NCBI RefSeq assembly: GCF_029227915.1 | Contig: NC_079880.1 | Span: forward strand, 18,184,001 to 18,248,000 | DNA length: 64,000 nucleotides | Reading direction: 5' to 3' | DNA from: Hydractinia symbiolongicarpus | Taxonomy: Eukaryota; Cnidaria; Hydrozoa; Anthoathecata; Hydractiniidae | Shown: positions 45,301-57,600 of the stretch, piece after piece | Numbering within the stretch: the stretch's first letter is position 1 | How the letters are laid out: every line of letters begins with the position of its first letter | Position numbers and translations under genes: made by a program | Notes under the pieces: generated by a model | What the model saw: only the letters and a program-made list of their open reading frames with translations | What the model was told of the DNA's origin: nothing | The model's database searches: none

Positions 45301-46923
45301 ATTTTGCGGAATAAGGTTTTGTGAAAGTTGAAAAATTAATCGTGACACTGGACTAAGCGTTTAGTGCAGTTAAAGCGTGTTACATAGACGTATAGGGATA
45401 ATACCCTTTTGAAAACAATTTTCTCATCGACTTTGTTTAAATAAAAATACAAGAAACAGTCCATTGCTAATACAGGACTGAGCGGTTAGTCCAGGTGAAC
45501 AGTGCTGCACATTTGTACACGTGTGATTCCCGAAAAAGTTAAGAGTTAATTGTCACAGTTGGCTGACCACTTAGTACAGGTAAACCACGTCGACATGCGT
45601 ATAGGCGTAACAGCCTTTTCCAAAAAAAAAACAGTCTGTTGTTAACACTAAGCGCTTAGTAGTTAAACAAAGTTAAACAGGCGTATAGGCGTAATATCTT
45701 TTTCCATAAAAACTTCTTTGCAACTTTGGTTTAAATAAAAACACAGGGAACAGCATGTTGTTACCCATCAAGCTAAAGCAATCGCTCAGGCATTTATTTG
45801 GACAAAAAGTTTTCAGGAAAATAATAAAAGACGTAACTACCTAGCTAACTGCATTAAGCATAAGAATTATTATTTAAGAATATTGTTATACCCAAACTGC
45901 ATTTTTATACTTTCACTTTTTAGCCAAAGAATAGCTAAGGACCTAGCTAAATAGCCACAGCCTCAACATAAAAAATAAATGGTAGTTAGGATAAAAAGCT
46001 TTTATACCATACAGAATAGAAATAAGTAAGGCTGTAGTTAGCTAGCTAGCCTTTAAAATCTTCGTTTCTAGCCAAAAATCCTGAAACTGGTGCGAGATTT
46101 GTACATGGCTAAAAAACGTATCAATATATTTATCTTAGCATTGAAAACTAACAGAAAACAAATAATACAAATATATGAAGTTTTCAGAAGACAAAAAAGT
46201 CGAACAGGCCAGGATTGAATGGAATACTTGGTATATTACGCGCGAGCGGTAAAAACAAAGTCGGTAAAAATGTATCGCATTTGGTATTGGTGCATATTTT
46301 AAAATTTCGTGTTTCGTAACAGGACTCGCCTTTCGGGGACACGCAGACATACGATGGCTACTATTAAAGAGATTATCACTTGTCAGTGTTTAAAAGAATG
46401 CAAACGTTTCAATCTTAGACCTACGATAGGTAAACTGGCTGATATTTTCTACTGTATGCGCATTTCTTCAGGCAAGAAAGTTGGCCGTAAAAGTATGCAT
46501 CTCTAATCAAAATTCCTTCTTTTGGGCAGACTAGACTCTGAAACGTGACGACAAGCATGAGGTTCTAACGAGCAGCGTATGCGTGAAGAACAAATAAAAA
46601 TTCATAAAAATACATTGCGGTTTGAGTGTTACGCTATGATAACATTTTCAGATCTCAACACTGATACCCTGAGCGAGTACCCTAATGCATGATTGTAATT
46701 GAAACAGGTAACAATATAGCTCTTCTGTTTGCTCATTTAGAGAAGCATTATGTGGAACGCTTATTCAAGAGAAGTACTGTGTAATGCTAACATTCCCATC
46801 TTGGACGTGTACTATATGGCTGCATCATATATACCTGGAACACTTGATGGGGTCCATTATGTCGGTCACGTTTTTGAGAGCGCGGCTGCAGCTTTTGAAT
46901 CTTTCGTATTAAACAGTTTGTAA
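42387..46923 (+). CDS. NXPE-family protein, three exons, 598 aa
   Basis: Exons 42387-43308, 44147-44838 and 46741-46923 join in one frame with donors GTAAGG and GTAGGG and acceptors TTTAG and ATTTAG. A second acceptor (TTTCAG at 44132) would break the frame unless the donor differs, so the first junction could be off by a few codons. Residues 5-25 are a signal-anchor helix, implying a type II Golgi or surface protein. Residues 60-170 are a charged stalk with repeated PKQD/EK motifs. The NXPE/filamin-like domain follows (WWMNVIGPSSFHVDL). The C-terminal SGNH-like domain has FHGDS (S401) and DGVH (D574, H577), the catalytic GDS and DXXH pairs of PC-esterase folds, suggesting acyl transfer or hydrolysis on glycans. 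The only intact host gene seen here. Confidence 0.9.
43361..43800. repeat. repeat family D, three tandem partial copies in NXPE intron 1
   Basis: Each copy starts around ACTAGTCGTTAGCCCGTGG, contains a CCCGTGGAAAAATCCACGG hairpin and GTCCTTTA, then a CGCATTTGGTATTGATG block, and ends with CAGACAGACAG and ATTATTAAAG. The hairpin end is the reverse complement of the right end of family C, so the two are related. The first copy has a six-unit (CAGA) run. Confidence 0.75.
45085..46165. repeat. repeat family B, copy 1 (NXPE intron 2)
   Basis: Matches 52275-53115 in the same order and orientation: AGCCACAAGT, TTTAGTACAGGTATACAGTATG, GCTGAAATAAAAACA, TTTTTAGCCAA, GGATAAAAAGCT and ATGGCTAAAAAACG. 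It also has an internal sub-repeat of about 100 bp around GCGTATAGGCGTAA (45370-45720), absent or shorter in copy 2. Confidence 0.75.
46236..46380. repeat. repeat family D fragment
   Basis: ATCGCATTTGGTATTGGTGC and TTTCGTGTTTCGTAACAGGA match 43570-43700. It lies after family B copy 1 in NXPE intron 2. Confidence 0.7.
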
Positions 46924-48382
46924 AAGGAAGTCTTTTAGTTATGTCAAAATAATAATTAACTTATTAGAAAAACTATTTTGAAAAGAAGAATTGAGATGTG
47001 GTAGGAATTGTATTCAAGGTGTGAGAATTGTTTATAATATATATTTACTCACCTAGGAGTCACTTTTTGATGTTGAAGAAAATGTAAGAAAGAAAGAAAT
47101 TGTTGTGTCTGTGTGATAAAGATTTAAAACTAAGTGCCTAAACGCCTCAATAAATATACCTTAAATGATCAGAAGTAGTACGGAGTGCTCCAGATCACCC
47201 TTCAGAGATATTACTAACACACGCAGAATTGTGTGTGTGTTTATTCCCCGCCATATTCATATAAAATTAAAACGTTAAACGTTCGAATAATAAACAAAGA
47301 ACATTGTGCCATTTAGATTAAATAAACATTTATCTAAAAACATCGACCAGGTGTCAAGAAACTGTATATGGCAACTCATTTTATTATTACTAAGAACAAT
47401 GCAACTTTAATACAGAGGGGAGGGCTAAGATACTGTGTTTGAAATAATTTTGTTAATAACAGAGTAACCGAACGCCACTGAAACTTCTGCTTACTATTAT
47501 CTTAGAATAAAAAGATGGCAAAAAATGTGTAAACATATTTGCAGAAAAAACGCATTTCTAAGGGCACTATCTCATACTGATTTATTGTTATATTAGTGTT
47601 TTTATTCACTATAGTTGTAAGTTGAAAATGATTCAACAATTGACATTATTGCTTCTTATATCCTATGATCGCCCCAATAACTTAGTAATTAAGGCTTAAT
47701 GTCATTAGACTAGAATTTGTTTTCAAAAAAACAGGAACAGGGGGGGATAAGGGAGGTAATAGTTATAGGCTAAATGTATGTGTAAATTTCTTACATCGAC
47801 CCATTTCAACTTCACTATAGATCTAAAAAAAATACCCAATTCTTCTGCAAATAAGCTCAACCACTTACAAGCTCATGATCTTTCTGAGTTTTTAGACGCG
47901 TTGGTGGGCCTATCCATGTATAAAGGTCAAATGAACTTTGGTAGAATTTTCCGTACGAATTTTCCCAAATCTGAAAACTGCGGAGCATGCGCATTACCTA
48001 AGCCTTCGTTACAATTCTACTTTCTGTTATCGTTGGCAGTACCTTGTGTCGCAGAAAAGTGTTCCATAGATAAGCTATTACCGTACGGTCAAGGAAACAT
48101 CGAGGAACAATAAAAGCGCGGAGAAGCGACTTGGAGTTGGAATTAAAAATTTATGCAGTTTTTATACATTTATACAGTTACATTCCAGGTGTTTAATGCA
48201 AGTTAAGACCACTTAACTCAGCTTGGGTTGTCATTTTGATTTCGCGTTGCTTTTGTCGCTTTTGCTTCTTAGCACTTTTAGTCATACACCTAAATCGCTA
48301 CATGCCGTCTTGTTTGTTTTGATGCTAGTGGTGCTGGAAATTTTATTGTAGAGAGTTTTTATCTTCAAATATCTTACGTTGG
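46924..48382. other. NXPE 3' UTR then no recognised gene
   Basis: AATAAA at 47149-47154 is a plausible polyadenylation signal 226 bp after the stop. A 111-codon frame at 47778-48113 has no recognisable domain. The rest is AT-rich with short simple repeats, such as (TG)n near 47232. Confidence 0.5.
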
Positions 48383-49760
48383 ATGAAGAAAGGTTGTGTT
48401 AAACACTTCAGCATGCACAGGTTTAGTTCATTGTTACCGTTTTTGTTTTTATTTTGTTGGGTGGATGGCGTTCGCCGTCAAGGTTCCCGATCAGCAGCAC
48501 CCATCGAAAACGTGGAGTCAAGATCACTGGATGAGTGGAATGCATTGCCTGCGCAAACGCTAAGGCTCGTATGTCATGCCTTAAACTTGGTGGAGAGTGG
48601 CTCGCCTAATATACTGGCCAGACGACTACATGCCTTCTACCATCCTTCAGCTTTCGACCATGTGACCTCTTCTAATGCTGCGGTAGTAGTGACCTCGTCA
48701 CAAGCTTCTCCACTCCACGGACAACCGCCAGTAATTTCCTTTACTGCTGCTAACATGGGGGCGGTGTGTCACACAACTGTTCCACCAACAGTGGTCACGG
48801 CAGCAGTAACCGTAATAACTCCTGAACCAAGTCGCCTGGAGAATAACGTATCTGGACTTGTGAAAACAACGGCACATTCTGTGCCTCAAGAACTTAGTGC
48901 GATTCGCCCTGCAGCTTTGATTCAGGTGATTTTAATACTAACTTTAACACCACAGCTAATTTTTATAACGAAAATATTTCTATAGATAATGTAGATCGGA
49001 CTGGAGGTATTTCCCGCGCGTTTCGACAAAGTCTTTCACAGGCAACTCCAGCACGCGCGACGTCCCTGCCCACTTTGCCACAAGCAGTTATCGATCGCAT
49101 ACGAAAAGGGTGAGTATGTCAATTTTGACCAATTGCTTCCTTTCACGGTTCCATTTGGTGATGAATTTACCCTGAAGGTCTCTGGTAGGTCTAATCCCTC
49201 TGTCACCTTGGTGCCACAACAAAACAATCGTCCTAAGGTTAGTGATTTCTCCTCATGGATGGTTGCCTGGAATAATTTTATTCAGGCCTTTTGTTTCTTT
49301 TTTCCTCACTGGGTATCCGAACTTTAACAATATTAGGCATTCATGTGCGACTTTGCTTCCCAACACACATTTTCCGGCTGGTCCACATACGATCGGATGT
49401 TTAGGTATCAGATGGCCTTTAATTCTAACTTTTCTTGGAATCGGGTCGATGACGATTTATACAACCGCCATTTGCGGAACGCTCCACTGCAAGTGCTCTG
49501 CTATCGCTCCAGGTGTGCAGCCCTTTCGTGCCCCCCCCCCCCCCCCAGATTTCAAATTCATTTGGCTCGCAGCCCTTTCGTGCCCCCCCAGAGTTCATAC
49601 AGATTTCACAAGGTTCAGTTGAACACAATACAGCCACCTGCAGATACTTTAACTCAGTTGGTCACTGCACCAACCGCCAGTGCCGTTTTGCCCATCAGCG
49701 TAACTTGTGTGGAGAGGCCCATTCAGTTTTACAATGTTCCAGCGTAAAAATTAAACCAAA
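48383..49760 (+). pseudogene. DIRS-type retrotransposon gag-like protein (decayed)
   Basis: The opening frame (48383-48985) contains a SAP-like stretch, LDEWNALPAQTLRLVCHALN, of a kind found in DIRS elements. A frame change near 48930 leads to IRKGEYVNFDQLLPF and SSWMVAWNNFIQAF (to 49325). A further shift gives YDRMFRYQMAFNSNFSWNR and, near 49630, a CCCH finger (CRYFNSVGHCTNRQCRFAH). A 16-base C-run at 49531 and a local duplication of GCAGCCCTTTCGTGCC add further breaks. The hydrophobic start (SLLPFLFLFCW) looks like a signal peptide but is probably chance. Confidence 0.7.
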
Positions 49761-50004
49761 TCCACTGCCGTCTCTCAATGCCCCATCAATGTTGCTTATT
49801 TTGAGTCGCTTTTGAGGACCCATCCATGTCAATCGTTAGTTTCTTTTGTGGTCTCAAAGCTTTCTTCAGGTTTCGATATATGGTACCAAGGGCCACCCAT
49901 ATCCGCTAGGCAGTTAGCAAAGAACTTACACGTGGTCATACGTCTGGTCCATTTCTCGTACCACCAATACACCCATTTCATTGTTCTCCACTTGGTGCTG
50001 TTCG

Positions 50005-50905
50005 CAAAAAAGACGGCAGCTTTAGAATCTACTTGACCTGTCGTCCCCTAGAGGTGTCTCAGTAAACGAAGGAATCTGCAAAGACGAATTTTCGGTAAGG
50101 TATTCCAGTTTTGATGATGCCGTCAAGTTTGTGTCCTCCTAGGGCACTGATGCCTTTCTGAATAAAGTAGACATCAATCATGCGTTTAGGCTTTGTCCTG
50201 TTAGACAGAATCAATGGGGTTTATTGGGTTACTGTTAGCAGAGATGTTATTTTATTGATACACGTCTTCCTTTTGGTAGCCGTTCATCCCCTTCTTTTTC
50301 AACACGGTCGCAGACTTGTTATGTTGGATTTTTATCGTGGTCTTAGGGATTCCCTTTGTCTTTCACTATCTTGATGATTTTTTAGTCTGTGGGAAATCAA
50401 GAGAAGAGGTTGAGACACTAGAAGTGCCTTTGGCCGACGACAAAACAGTGGGTCCCGGAAAGCTTTCTGCCTATATACAGATGCCTCAGGTATAGGTTTT
50501 GGAGCAGTGTATAAGCACCGTAGGTTTTCATCATCCTGGACGAAGTCACTTTGTCATTTTCACATAAACGTTCAGGAACTTTTTGGCACTGTAGCAGCTG
50601 TCACGACCTGGGGTTCTGAATGGCGTAACCAACAAGTAATATTCTATACCGACAATGCATCTATAGTCCAAGTGTGGAAAACTGGTACTTCCAGAGACAG
50701 GGAAATAATGACCCTGATTAGATTTATGTTCTTCTTCACTGCTCAACAAAATGTTAATATCTTGCTGCAATATATTCCTGGTCACATTAATGTAGCCGCT
50801 GATCTCCTTTCTCGATTACAAGTTCAACGCTTCAAACAACTGTTCCCGTTGGCAGATCCTCCACCCACTCAAATCAATCAAGGGGTTCGGACAATCTTTC
50901 CCTAG
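50005..50905 (+). pseudogene. DIRS reverse transcriptase and RNase H (decayed)
   Basis: RT motifs in several frames: KKDGSFRIYL at about 50007, SFDDAVKFV, KVDINHAFRLCPV near 50165, RLPFGSRSSPSFFN near 50265, and the catalytic HYLDDFLVCGKS near 50370. After a short deletion RNase H begins with CLYTDASGIGFGAVY near 50470 and continues open (50507-50905) with INVQELFG, YTDNASIVQVW and YIPGHINVAADLLSRL. The RT is missing its thumb region. Confidence 0.8.
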
Positions 50906-50931
50906 TGGCTACGCATTTTTAATCACAAGCC

Positions 50932-51490
50932 TTGGGTCCAGCTACTAGGTCGTCATATGGTGTTGCTCTTCGTTCCTATGAACGGTTTTGCTACCACTGG
51001 TCGCAAGCTTTGTGGCCTCTGTCAGAAGATGTTCTTTTAGCCCATACGGCGTCTCACAGCACTATTTTGGCTTATTTAGCTAACCTACAGTTCCATTCAC
51101 TTATGCATGGTTTCAGTGAACACATTAGGGTCATGAGTCGACTGTTTTACACGTTACGGGGTATTAAATGAGTGCAAGGTGCTTCATTCTCCCGACCACG
51201 TCGCTTACCTCTTAATTATAATCACCTGTGTTTAATCCATTTCAGAATTGAATTTTTGCAGTTTTTACCCAAGGATCGTCTTTTGCTCACGTCAGGAACC
51301 GCTTTGGTTTATTTCGGTTTACTACGCTGCTCTGAGTATAAATGTTCATCTCGTCACCAGTTTGATGCGTCCACTGACTTGATGGTGCACGACATCACTA
51401 TCTCTTTGGATCGTACCATTATGACAGTCACTCTGCGTTCATCTAAGACAGATCCGTTTCGTATGAGGATGTACGAAGTAGAACATCCTC
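50932..51490 (+). pseudogene. DIRS tyrosine recombinase (3' truncated)
   Basis: A SAM-like core-binding part (RSSYGVALRSYERFC, HSTILAYLANL) is followed, after a stop at 51169, by the catalytic domain start: LLTSGTALVYFGLLRCSEY, whose arginine is the first of the R-H-R-Y tetrad, and SSKTDPF. The sequence then stops at 51495. The HxxR and tyrosine motifs are absent. Confidence 0.78.
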
Positions 51491-52080
51491 ATTGCTAACA
51501 TAATCATGCCATTTGATTTTCAGTATTCTTCTTAGGTGACGCTGTTGTACAGTACGCAATTAATTGATGTTTTTGCGATACAGTGTCTAAGTCTCATTGC
51601 CATAGAGAAGCAAAGGCAATAAACATTGATTTTTGTAGAGATAGTAAGATCATGCGAATCAAAAACTTCATTTCGCAAACGACCATATGCAGATGAGACC
51701 GCCTGAATACAAACACTCAGTTCATCTTTCATCAAGCAGTTTCTGGATACAAAACTGCCAAGGTACTTGAAACGCTTAATGTTAATAAGTTCTGTACCAT
51801 CAATAAAGAATTTACACTCTTTTCCAATGCCCATGGTTTCAGTCTTACTGATATTAATTGAAAGACCCATCCTTTTCTTGACATTTCGTTGTAAGCTATC
51901 AAAGGGACTGCAAATCAAAGGATGAATTGCTAAAAAATAGCTATATCGTCTGCATATTGTGCTTCCCTGATAAAGTCAAGATAGCAACTTGATTTAGTTT
52001 TAAGTCTCTTTAGATCGAACATCACTATTGTCAATGAATCACCCTTCTCAAAAACATACTTTAGATCATTTTAATTCTCC
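51478..52080 (-). pseudogene. LINE reverse transcriptase fragment
   Basis: Minus-strand reading gives EAQYADDIAIF near 51960 (catalytic YADD), a block ending in KTETMGIGK, FKYLGSFVSRN near 51770, SAYGRLRNEVF near 51690 and HLRRILKIKWHDYVSNEDVL near 51520. This order is typical of the non-LTR reverse transcriptase C-terminal half. It has stops and frame changes and lacks the endonuclease. It probably truncated the DIRS element. Confidence 0.8.
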
Positions 52081-52274
52081 ACCATTGCATGAAAAAGAAT
52101 TATTACCTCAACACAAACAAACACACACAAAAAAACAGCAGAACAGCACACAATGTTTCAAAATGATTTAGCTAAGAGAGCTACAATGTTGATAAATTAG
52201 GTCGCAGTGCGTTAGTATTTAGCTATCCAATCTATTCATCTGATTAAACAATCAAAAAACTAGTCGTCAAAGCG

Positions 52275-53115
52275 CCAGTTTAAGCCACAAGTAACTGTGT
52301 GACCTGGTATTGAACGCTTAATAAAACTGTAGTGCCACACATCCAGGTGGAGCTCTTTAGTACAGGTATACAGTATGTTGTAAACCAAGTGAAGCGCGCA
52401 CACTGTTATAGTGTTTCAGGTATTTTTCAAATAATAACTTTCCTGCTACTTTAGCTGAAATAAAAACACTGTTTACAACTCGTTGTTATCCTGTCTTAAC
52501 GAAGGCAGTCGACCATCCTTTTTCCCTTTTTAGAAATATGTTCCCGGCAAAAGTACAAAAATGAATTTTACTCCCGGGTAAACGCGCTTGATACCGGTAA
52601 TGTCAAACATCCGATGGATGTGTCACATTATACTTTATTACAACTTTAGTTAAAGAAAAACACAGGAAATAGGGCGTTGTTACACCGCCCAGCTAAACAA
52701 TCTCTCTGCAATTTCATTTTGCAGAATAGTTTTTACGACTGTAATAAGAGGTGCAGCTACCTTACTGCATTTAGCGTAAGAAATAATGATTGGGAATTTT
52801 GGTGTAGTCAAATTATCTACTTTTACTTTTTAGCCAAGATGTAATAAGCAGTTTAATAGCTAGTTAGATAGCCACAAACTCAAACATAAAAATTAATAAT
52901 TTTGTCCAGGATAAAAAGCTCTTATACCAAACTGAATAAAAACTTGAAAATAATAGCAACGAATAATAATAGCTAGCTAGCTAGAGCTGAATATAATCAT
53001 GTTCCCTCCAAATCTACGTTTGTAGCCAAAATCTTGAAATCTGTTTAAGATTTAAACATGGCTAGAAAGCGTGACAAACTTTTTATCCTAACATGCAAAA
53101 CATATAAAAAGCACA
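52275..53115. repeat. repeat family B, copy 2
   Basis: Direct copy of the element at 45085-46165. It ends near an ATGGCTAGAAAGCG that opens a 71-codon frame (53058-53273), which I do not consider a gene. Confidence 0.75.
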
Positions 53116-54598
53116 ATGCAAAACTTTTAGAAAAGAAAAGGTCAAGAAACGACCTACAAACTTTCAAAATGGCCACCATTACATTAGATCGTCCACCAAG
53201 CACGCCGTCATTGCTAAAACTTACTCAAAAAAATGAAAAGAATAACCATGACAACTTCGTAACAACGGCATGAGTGATAGCAAGTGTGTTGAACGCTAAA
53301 ATGATTGGGAAAAAGCTCGCGAGCAGCGTTTCAAAACAAAACGCAGTCGAAACAAGAAACTGGGTACCCCTGTTAAAGATATAACGAACATTGTTTATGT
53401 GGGATAGTTCGATATCAGCATCCGGAAAAACAAGTGCCTTCTCCCCAGTTACTACGCCATTCAATGGCAGCATTTACAATTTTTTCTTTATTATCGGGTA
53501 TATTATCTTATCCTTTGTCACAAAAGGTTTGCGGAAAGGTATTAGATGAAGGAAGCAAATTCAAATAACGTGATGGAAGATAAGTTTGGGCGCGACTAAA
53601 ACCGACATTCAATTTCCTTATTTTCTAAATAACGTCTACAAATTAAATACTTCGATCGGGCCAAAAATATATATTTAAGCAGAACAAATATTTTAAACAT
53701 GGAAAATAAAATTCTATCTACAAAACGCAATAGGATATGTTTTTTTAAAAATTTTATTGACTTTTAAAGAATACGACAGGAAAAACAGACAGAAAAACTC
53801 TACAAAATATTAACAAGAGTCCATATCAAACTCTATTTTTGTATGGTTTTGAAATCTTGTGTCGAATCAGGGCGTTATTATATCCTAGGTAGCTTCAAAA
53901 CGCCCATCGATTAACTGAATTAAATATTCTGATTCCGAGGACCGTTCTTTAAATATCAAGATCCATCCACTCAATGCAACGTGATGTTTCAAGTGAAATA
54001 TTGCTTTTATCTGATTTTGTCATTCACATGTACGCAAATTAATCACGTTATGGAATAATAAATAGATATTGGATGAAGTAGAAGCATCTGATATTGAGTC
54101 GAATATCATCAAAGCAAGACATTTCTAAGTAAAAACAAAAACAGACAGTCAAATTTTGGTAGATGATTTAATTTTTCTGATCTGTCGTTGTCGAAAAAAA
54201 TAACGATGGAATCAGAGATACTGAAAATCTATCTGTTTATTTTTTACAGTTGTCTATTTTCTTCGCGCTCTTTAAGTGAAATTAACAAATTGATATTATT
54301 TGTTCCCGGTGGCATAAAATAAACAAAAAACTTTTTGGCAAGAATGACATTGAATTTTACGGTTTGTTTAAATAAATTTTTATTAAGTTATTTTACTTTC
54401 AAAGCTTTTGACAAGACATTTCGTAATATGGAGCGGACGCCATCTTCTAAGATTTGTTTTTACTCTTCAGCATTTTCTACTCCGTCTAAATGGGCAAAAA
54501 TGTTTTCCTTTTTTCGCGATTTCGGATACAAATTGAAATATTTTCTATGTACTCTGGAACAAAAAGAAAAATTTCGAAACAAAAATTAGACATTACTA
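53116..54598. other. no gene recognised
   Basis: Short frames on both strands (for example 53225-53473 minus and 54335-54589 plus) lack recognisable domains. Confidence 0.5.
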
Positions 54599-54603
54599 AT
54601 GCG

Positions 54604-57600
54604 TGTTGTGCCCCAATTTGTAATAATTGCCCCAACTTGTAATACCTGCTCCACTTTGTAATAAATTTTGCCCCAATTTGTAATTCCTGCTCCACTTTGT
54701 AATAACGCCTTGCCCCAATTTGTAATAACGCTTTGCCCCAATTTGTAATAAGTCAAAACTGCCCCAAGTTGTAATATTTCCTTTCTCGAAAATATTTATT
54801 TGGAAAATCCATTGTAAAACTTCGGGAGGGAAAAAAACTTGCCTTTTTTATTGTTAAGAAAACCTGGTACAGGACCAGTCGCAAAAAAAACATCCAATTT
54901 TTTCCGTGTAACTTTAGTTTATTCTTTTCATCTTTTGCACCGACTGATATTAATAGAAATAAATAAAATCGTAATGCATAAAAACCAGGTTGCGTCGCAA
55001 TGTTCAATGTGTGATTTAATGAATTTCAGACAGGGTATAGTGACATTGGCGTAAACAACAACATTAACGATGAAGTTACTTTTATTCTTTCCTATCTTGA
55101 TATCTTTAACATTATCGAAATAAGACATACACCTGCTTGGTGACGAAGAATAAGCGGCGATTGTCAAACTTACAAGTGGTAGATTTAACACGCCTGTAAA
55201 AGATAGATCAAGGATTGAGAAAAGCGCTGTTGTGAAATTTTGGAGATCGAAGGAATATTCACGGTAGATGAAAGTGGACATATTTTGTTATACGACAATA
55301 GGAAGGTATGGAATCATTATTTATTATGAATAAATTTGTATAAAACACGAATAGCATTAGAAATAAAATGAAACAGGTTGAAAGACCTTCAGCTCAAAAC
55401 CAAAGTTGTTCTTATGATAATATGAACAATTTTTGTTGTCAAAGATATTCAGTTAGTTTACGTGTATCATTTGTACAAAAAAGTTGTTTGGACGTGTTTT
55501 TTGTTGATTGCACACTTTTTTCGTTTTTTATTCGTTTTTGTAAAACAGTGTTTTTTTGAAGAAAATGAATGAATGATGTCTAGTATTTTTTTCTGGTAAC
55601 CTGGTTCTTATCATCTTTTTGCAAAAACACGCGTAAATAAAATAAAAAATCAGTAATATCTCTTTCACAAGCTCTGTATTCTCCTGTAATAGTCTTAGAA
55701 AGTATTTATCAACGTAGTAACAACGCAATGTTTGTGGGCGATGGAATTTTGAGTCCTGTTGATTATTTTTAATAGTAAATCAGGTGGATACAAAAAACTG
55801 CGGACTCAAGCGGCTGATGGCTATGCTGGACTGAGCAACAAGGAAATATTAAAGGTAACTGGAAATGATGAAAAGTGTACCCAGTTTAGTGTTCGGTTCA
55901 CGAACAAACTGAGACCTCGACCTGTTTGTGTGAAAGACGTCCACGAACAACACCAGATTGATTTAAGTTGATCTGAACAAAATGAAAATTGACCATAACG
56001 GGAAAACCTATCGCTAGATACTTTCACTAATGGACGTATTTTCAAGATTTCATTGGCTAGATTCACTGGAACGAAAACTATCACGACATGTAAAAAGGGA
56101 GATCCAAAATATCTACTCTATCCATGGCGAACCAAGTCGTCTTCAGAGTGACAATGGAGGCGAGTTTAAGAAAGAAGTTGCAAGATGTTGTCGTGAAAAA
56201 AATAACAATGATAAGATCGCGGCCGTGCCACCGACAATCACAGGGAAAAGTTGAAAGGTCTCATCGAGTACTACGAAGCAAAATTAAGTACGATTTGTTG
56301 AGTCAAAATCGAAATGGTATTAACTGGGTAAAAAATGTGTTTAAATAATGAAAATCGTGAGGAATTGGGATGGAGAAGTGCCTTTGAAGTATACTTTAGA
56401 AGACAATCTAACGAACTTGTCAAGGCTGATGTTTCCATGAAGGACCAAACAATATCAATAGGGCGTTCTAATCCACCATCTGCAAAATATATCAATAGAA
56501 GAAATAATAAAATCAAACATCTTCGTGAAACCGCACGTGAATGTAACAAGAGAAAAACTAACCAAATGCTCAGGACTCGTGCTCGAAAAAATGTCCACAA
56601 GAAGAACAACGTTGGCGATAGATTTTCGTACGTGAAGCAAGAAAAATAACAAGGTACCGAAACGGCAACATGTTATTTCTAAAAAAAGTTTTGAAAAAGC
56701 ATAGTAGAATTGATAAGTATGGCATTATGAAAATGTTAAAGAAAAAGGAAAAAGCACATCTAAGCACCAGCCTCGTAAAACTTTTCTCATTCCTCTTACG
56801 CAGGAAGATAGATTACAAAGCCTATCCGACCAAGGCTTTTACGTTGCTTATAATCCACCGGGTGATGGAAATTGTCAGATTTCAGCTATATCCTATGCAC
56901 TACAAGAATATGGCATTTATTTTCTACCGAAAGGTGTTAGCAAAGACGTTATCAATCACCTACGGATTAACAACGTTGACGTAGACGGCTGGCCATTAGA
57001 ACTTTACGTAGAAGTTTCTTGGTCCGAATACATTCAAAACATGGCTTTAAATGGCGTATATGGTGACGAACTAACACCTAACACTTCGTGCTTGTGCAGA
57101 TATGTATAAATGTCAATATAAGAGTTACTTCAACATTAGGCAGAGACGCATTCGCCGTAATTAGCCCAACGAATCCCAACCCACGAGGTTATATCACACT
57201 GGGACATTGTGTCGAGGGACAAGGTATTCATTGTGTCACCTTATCGAATGAAATATTAGGGGAGGAAGTTGATAGCGGTGGAAAGCTGTTTGATGAAAAT
57301 GGATTGGTTGATGATAGAGATGCTAGCAAAGAGGTGTCCGATGAAAATAGATTGGTTGATGAAGATGATTGCGAAAAGCCTCCAAAAATTTATTTGGAGA
57401 TGGTTTAAAATCAAGTACCACCTTCAATGACGGTCAAAGCGCAAAATTTGATCATCAGTGGTGGTAGATGCAGTGGTATTTCACTGCATTTAAAACAAAT
57501 TCTGTCGAGCGACCCTAACTGGCCACGGAAATGTAGAACAGGTAGATTGATCAAGCCGCGTTGGCGTTGCAAGCCTTAACCCTATTCGGTCCGGAGGGGG

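Larger units (their letters stand above)
48383..51480 (+). mobile_element. DIRS-like (tyrosine-recombinase) retrotransposon, 3' truncated
   Basis: Order gag, reverse transcriptase, RNase H, tyrosine recombinase on one strand. The recombinase ends before its HxxR and Y catalytic residues, where a LINE fragment begins on the other strand. No terminal repeats recognised. Confidence 0.8.

Noticed and set aside
47778-48113. Small secreted or hypothetical protein
   Set aside because: No domain, no supporting signals, and position in repeat-like DNA; left unassigned.
48383-48460. Signal peptide on the DIRS gag frame
   Set aside because: The hydrophobic start lies before the SAP-like domain of a nuclear-type protein and is probably untranslated.
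53058-53273. Basic 71-codon protein
   Set aside because: It begins in repeat family B, and the matching part of copy 1 is not open.
54610-54775. CRISPR-like short repeats
   Set aside because: Short irregular spacing, mirrored at the other end of a transposon: subterminal binding motifs.
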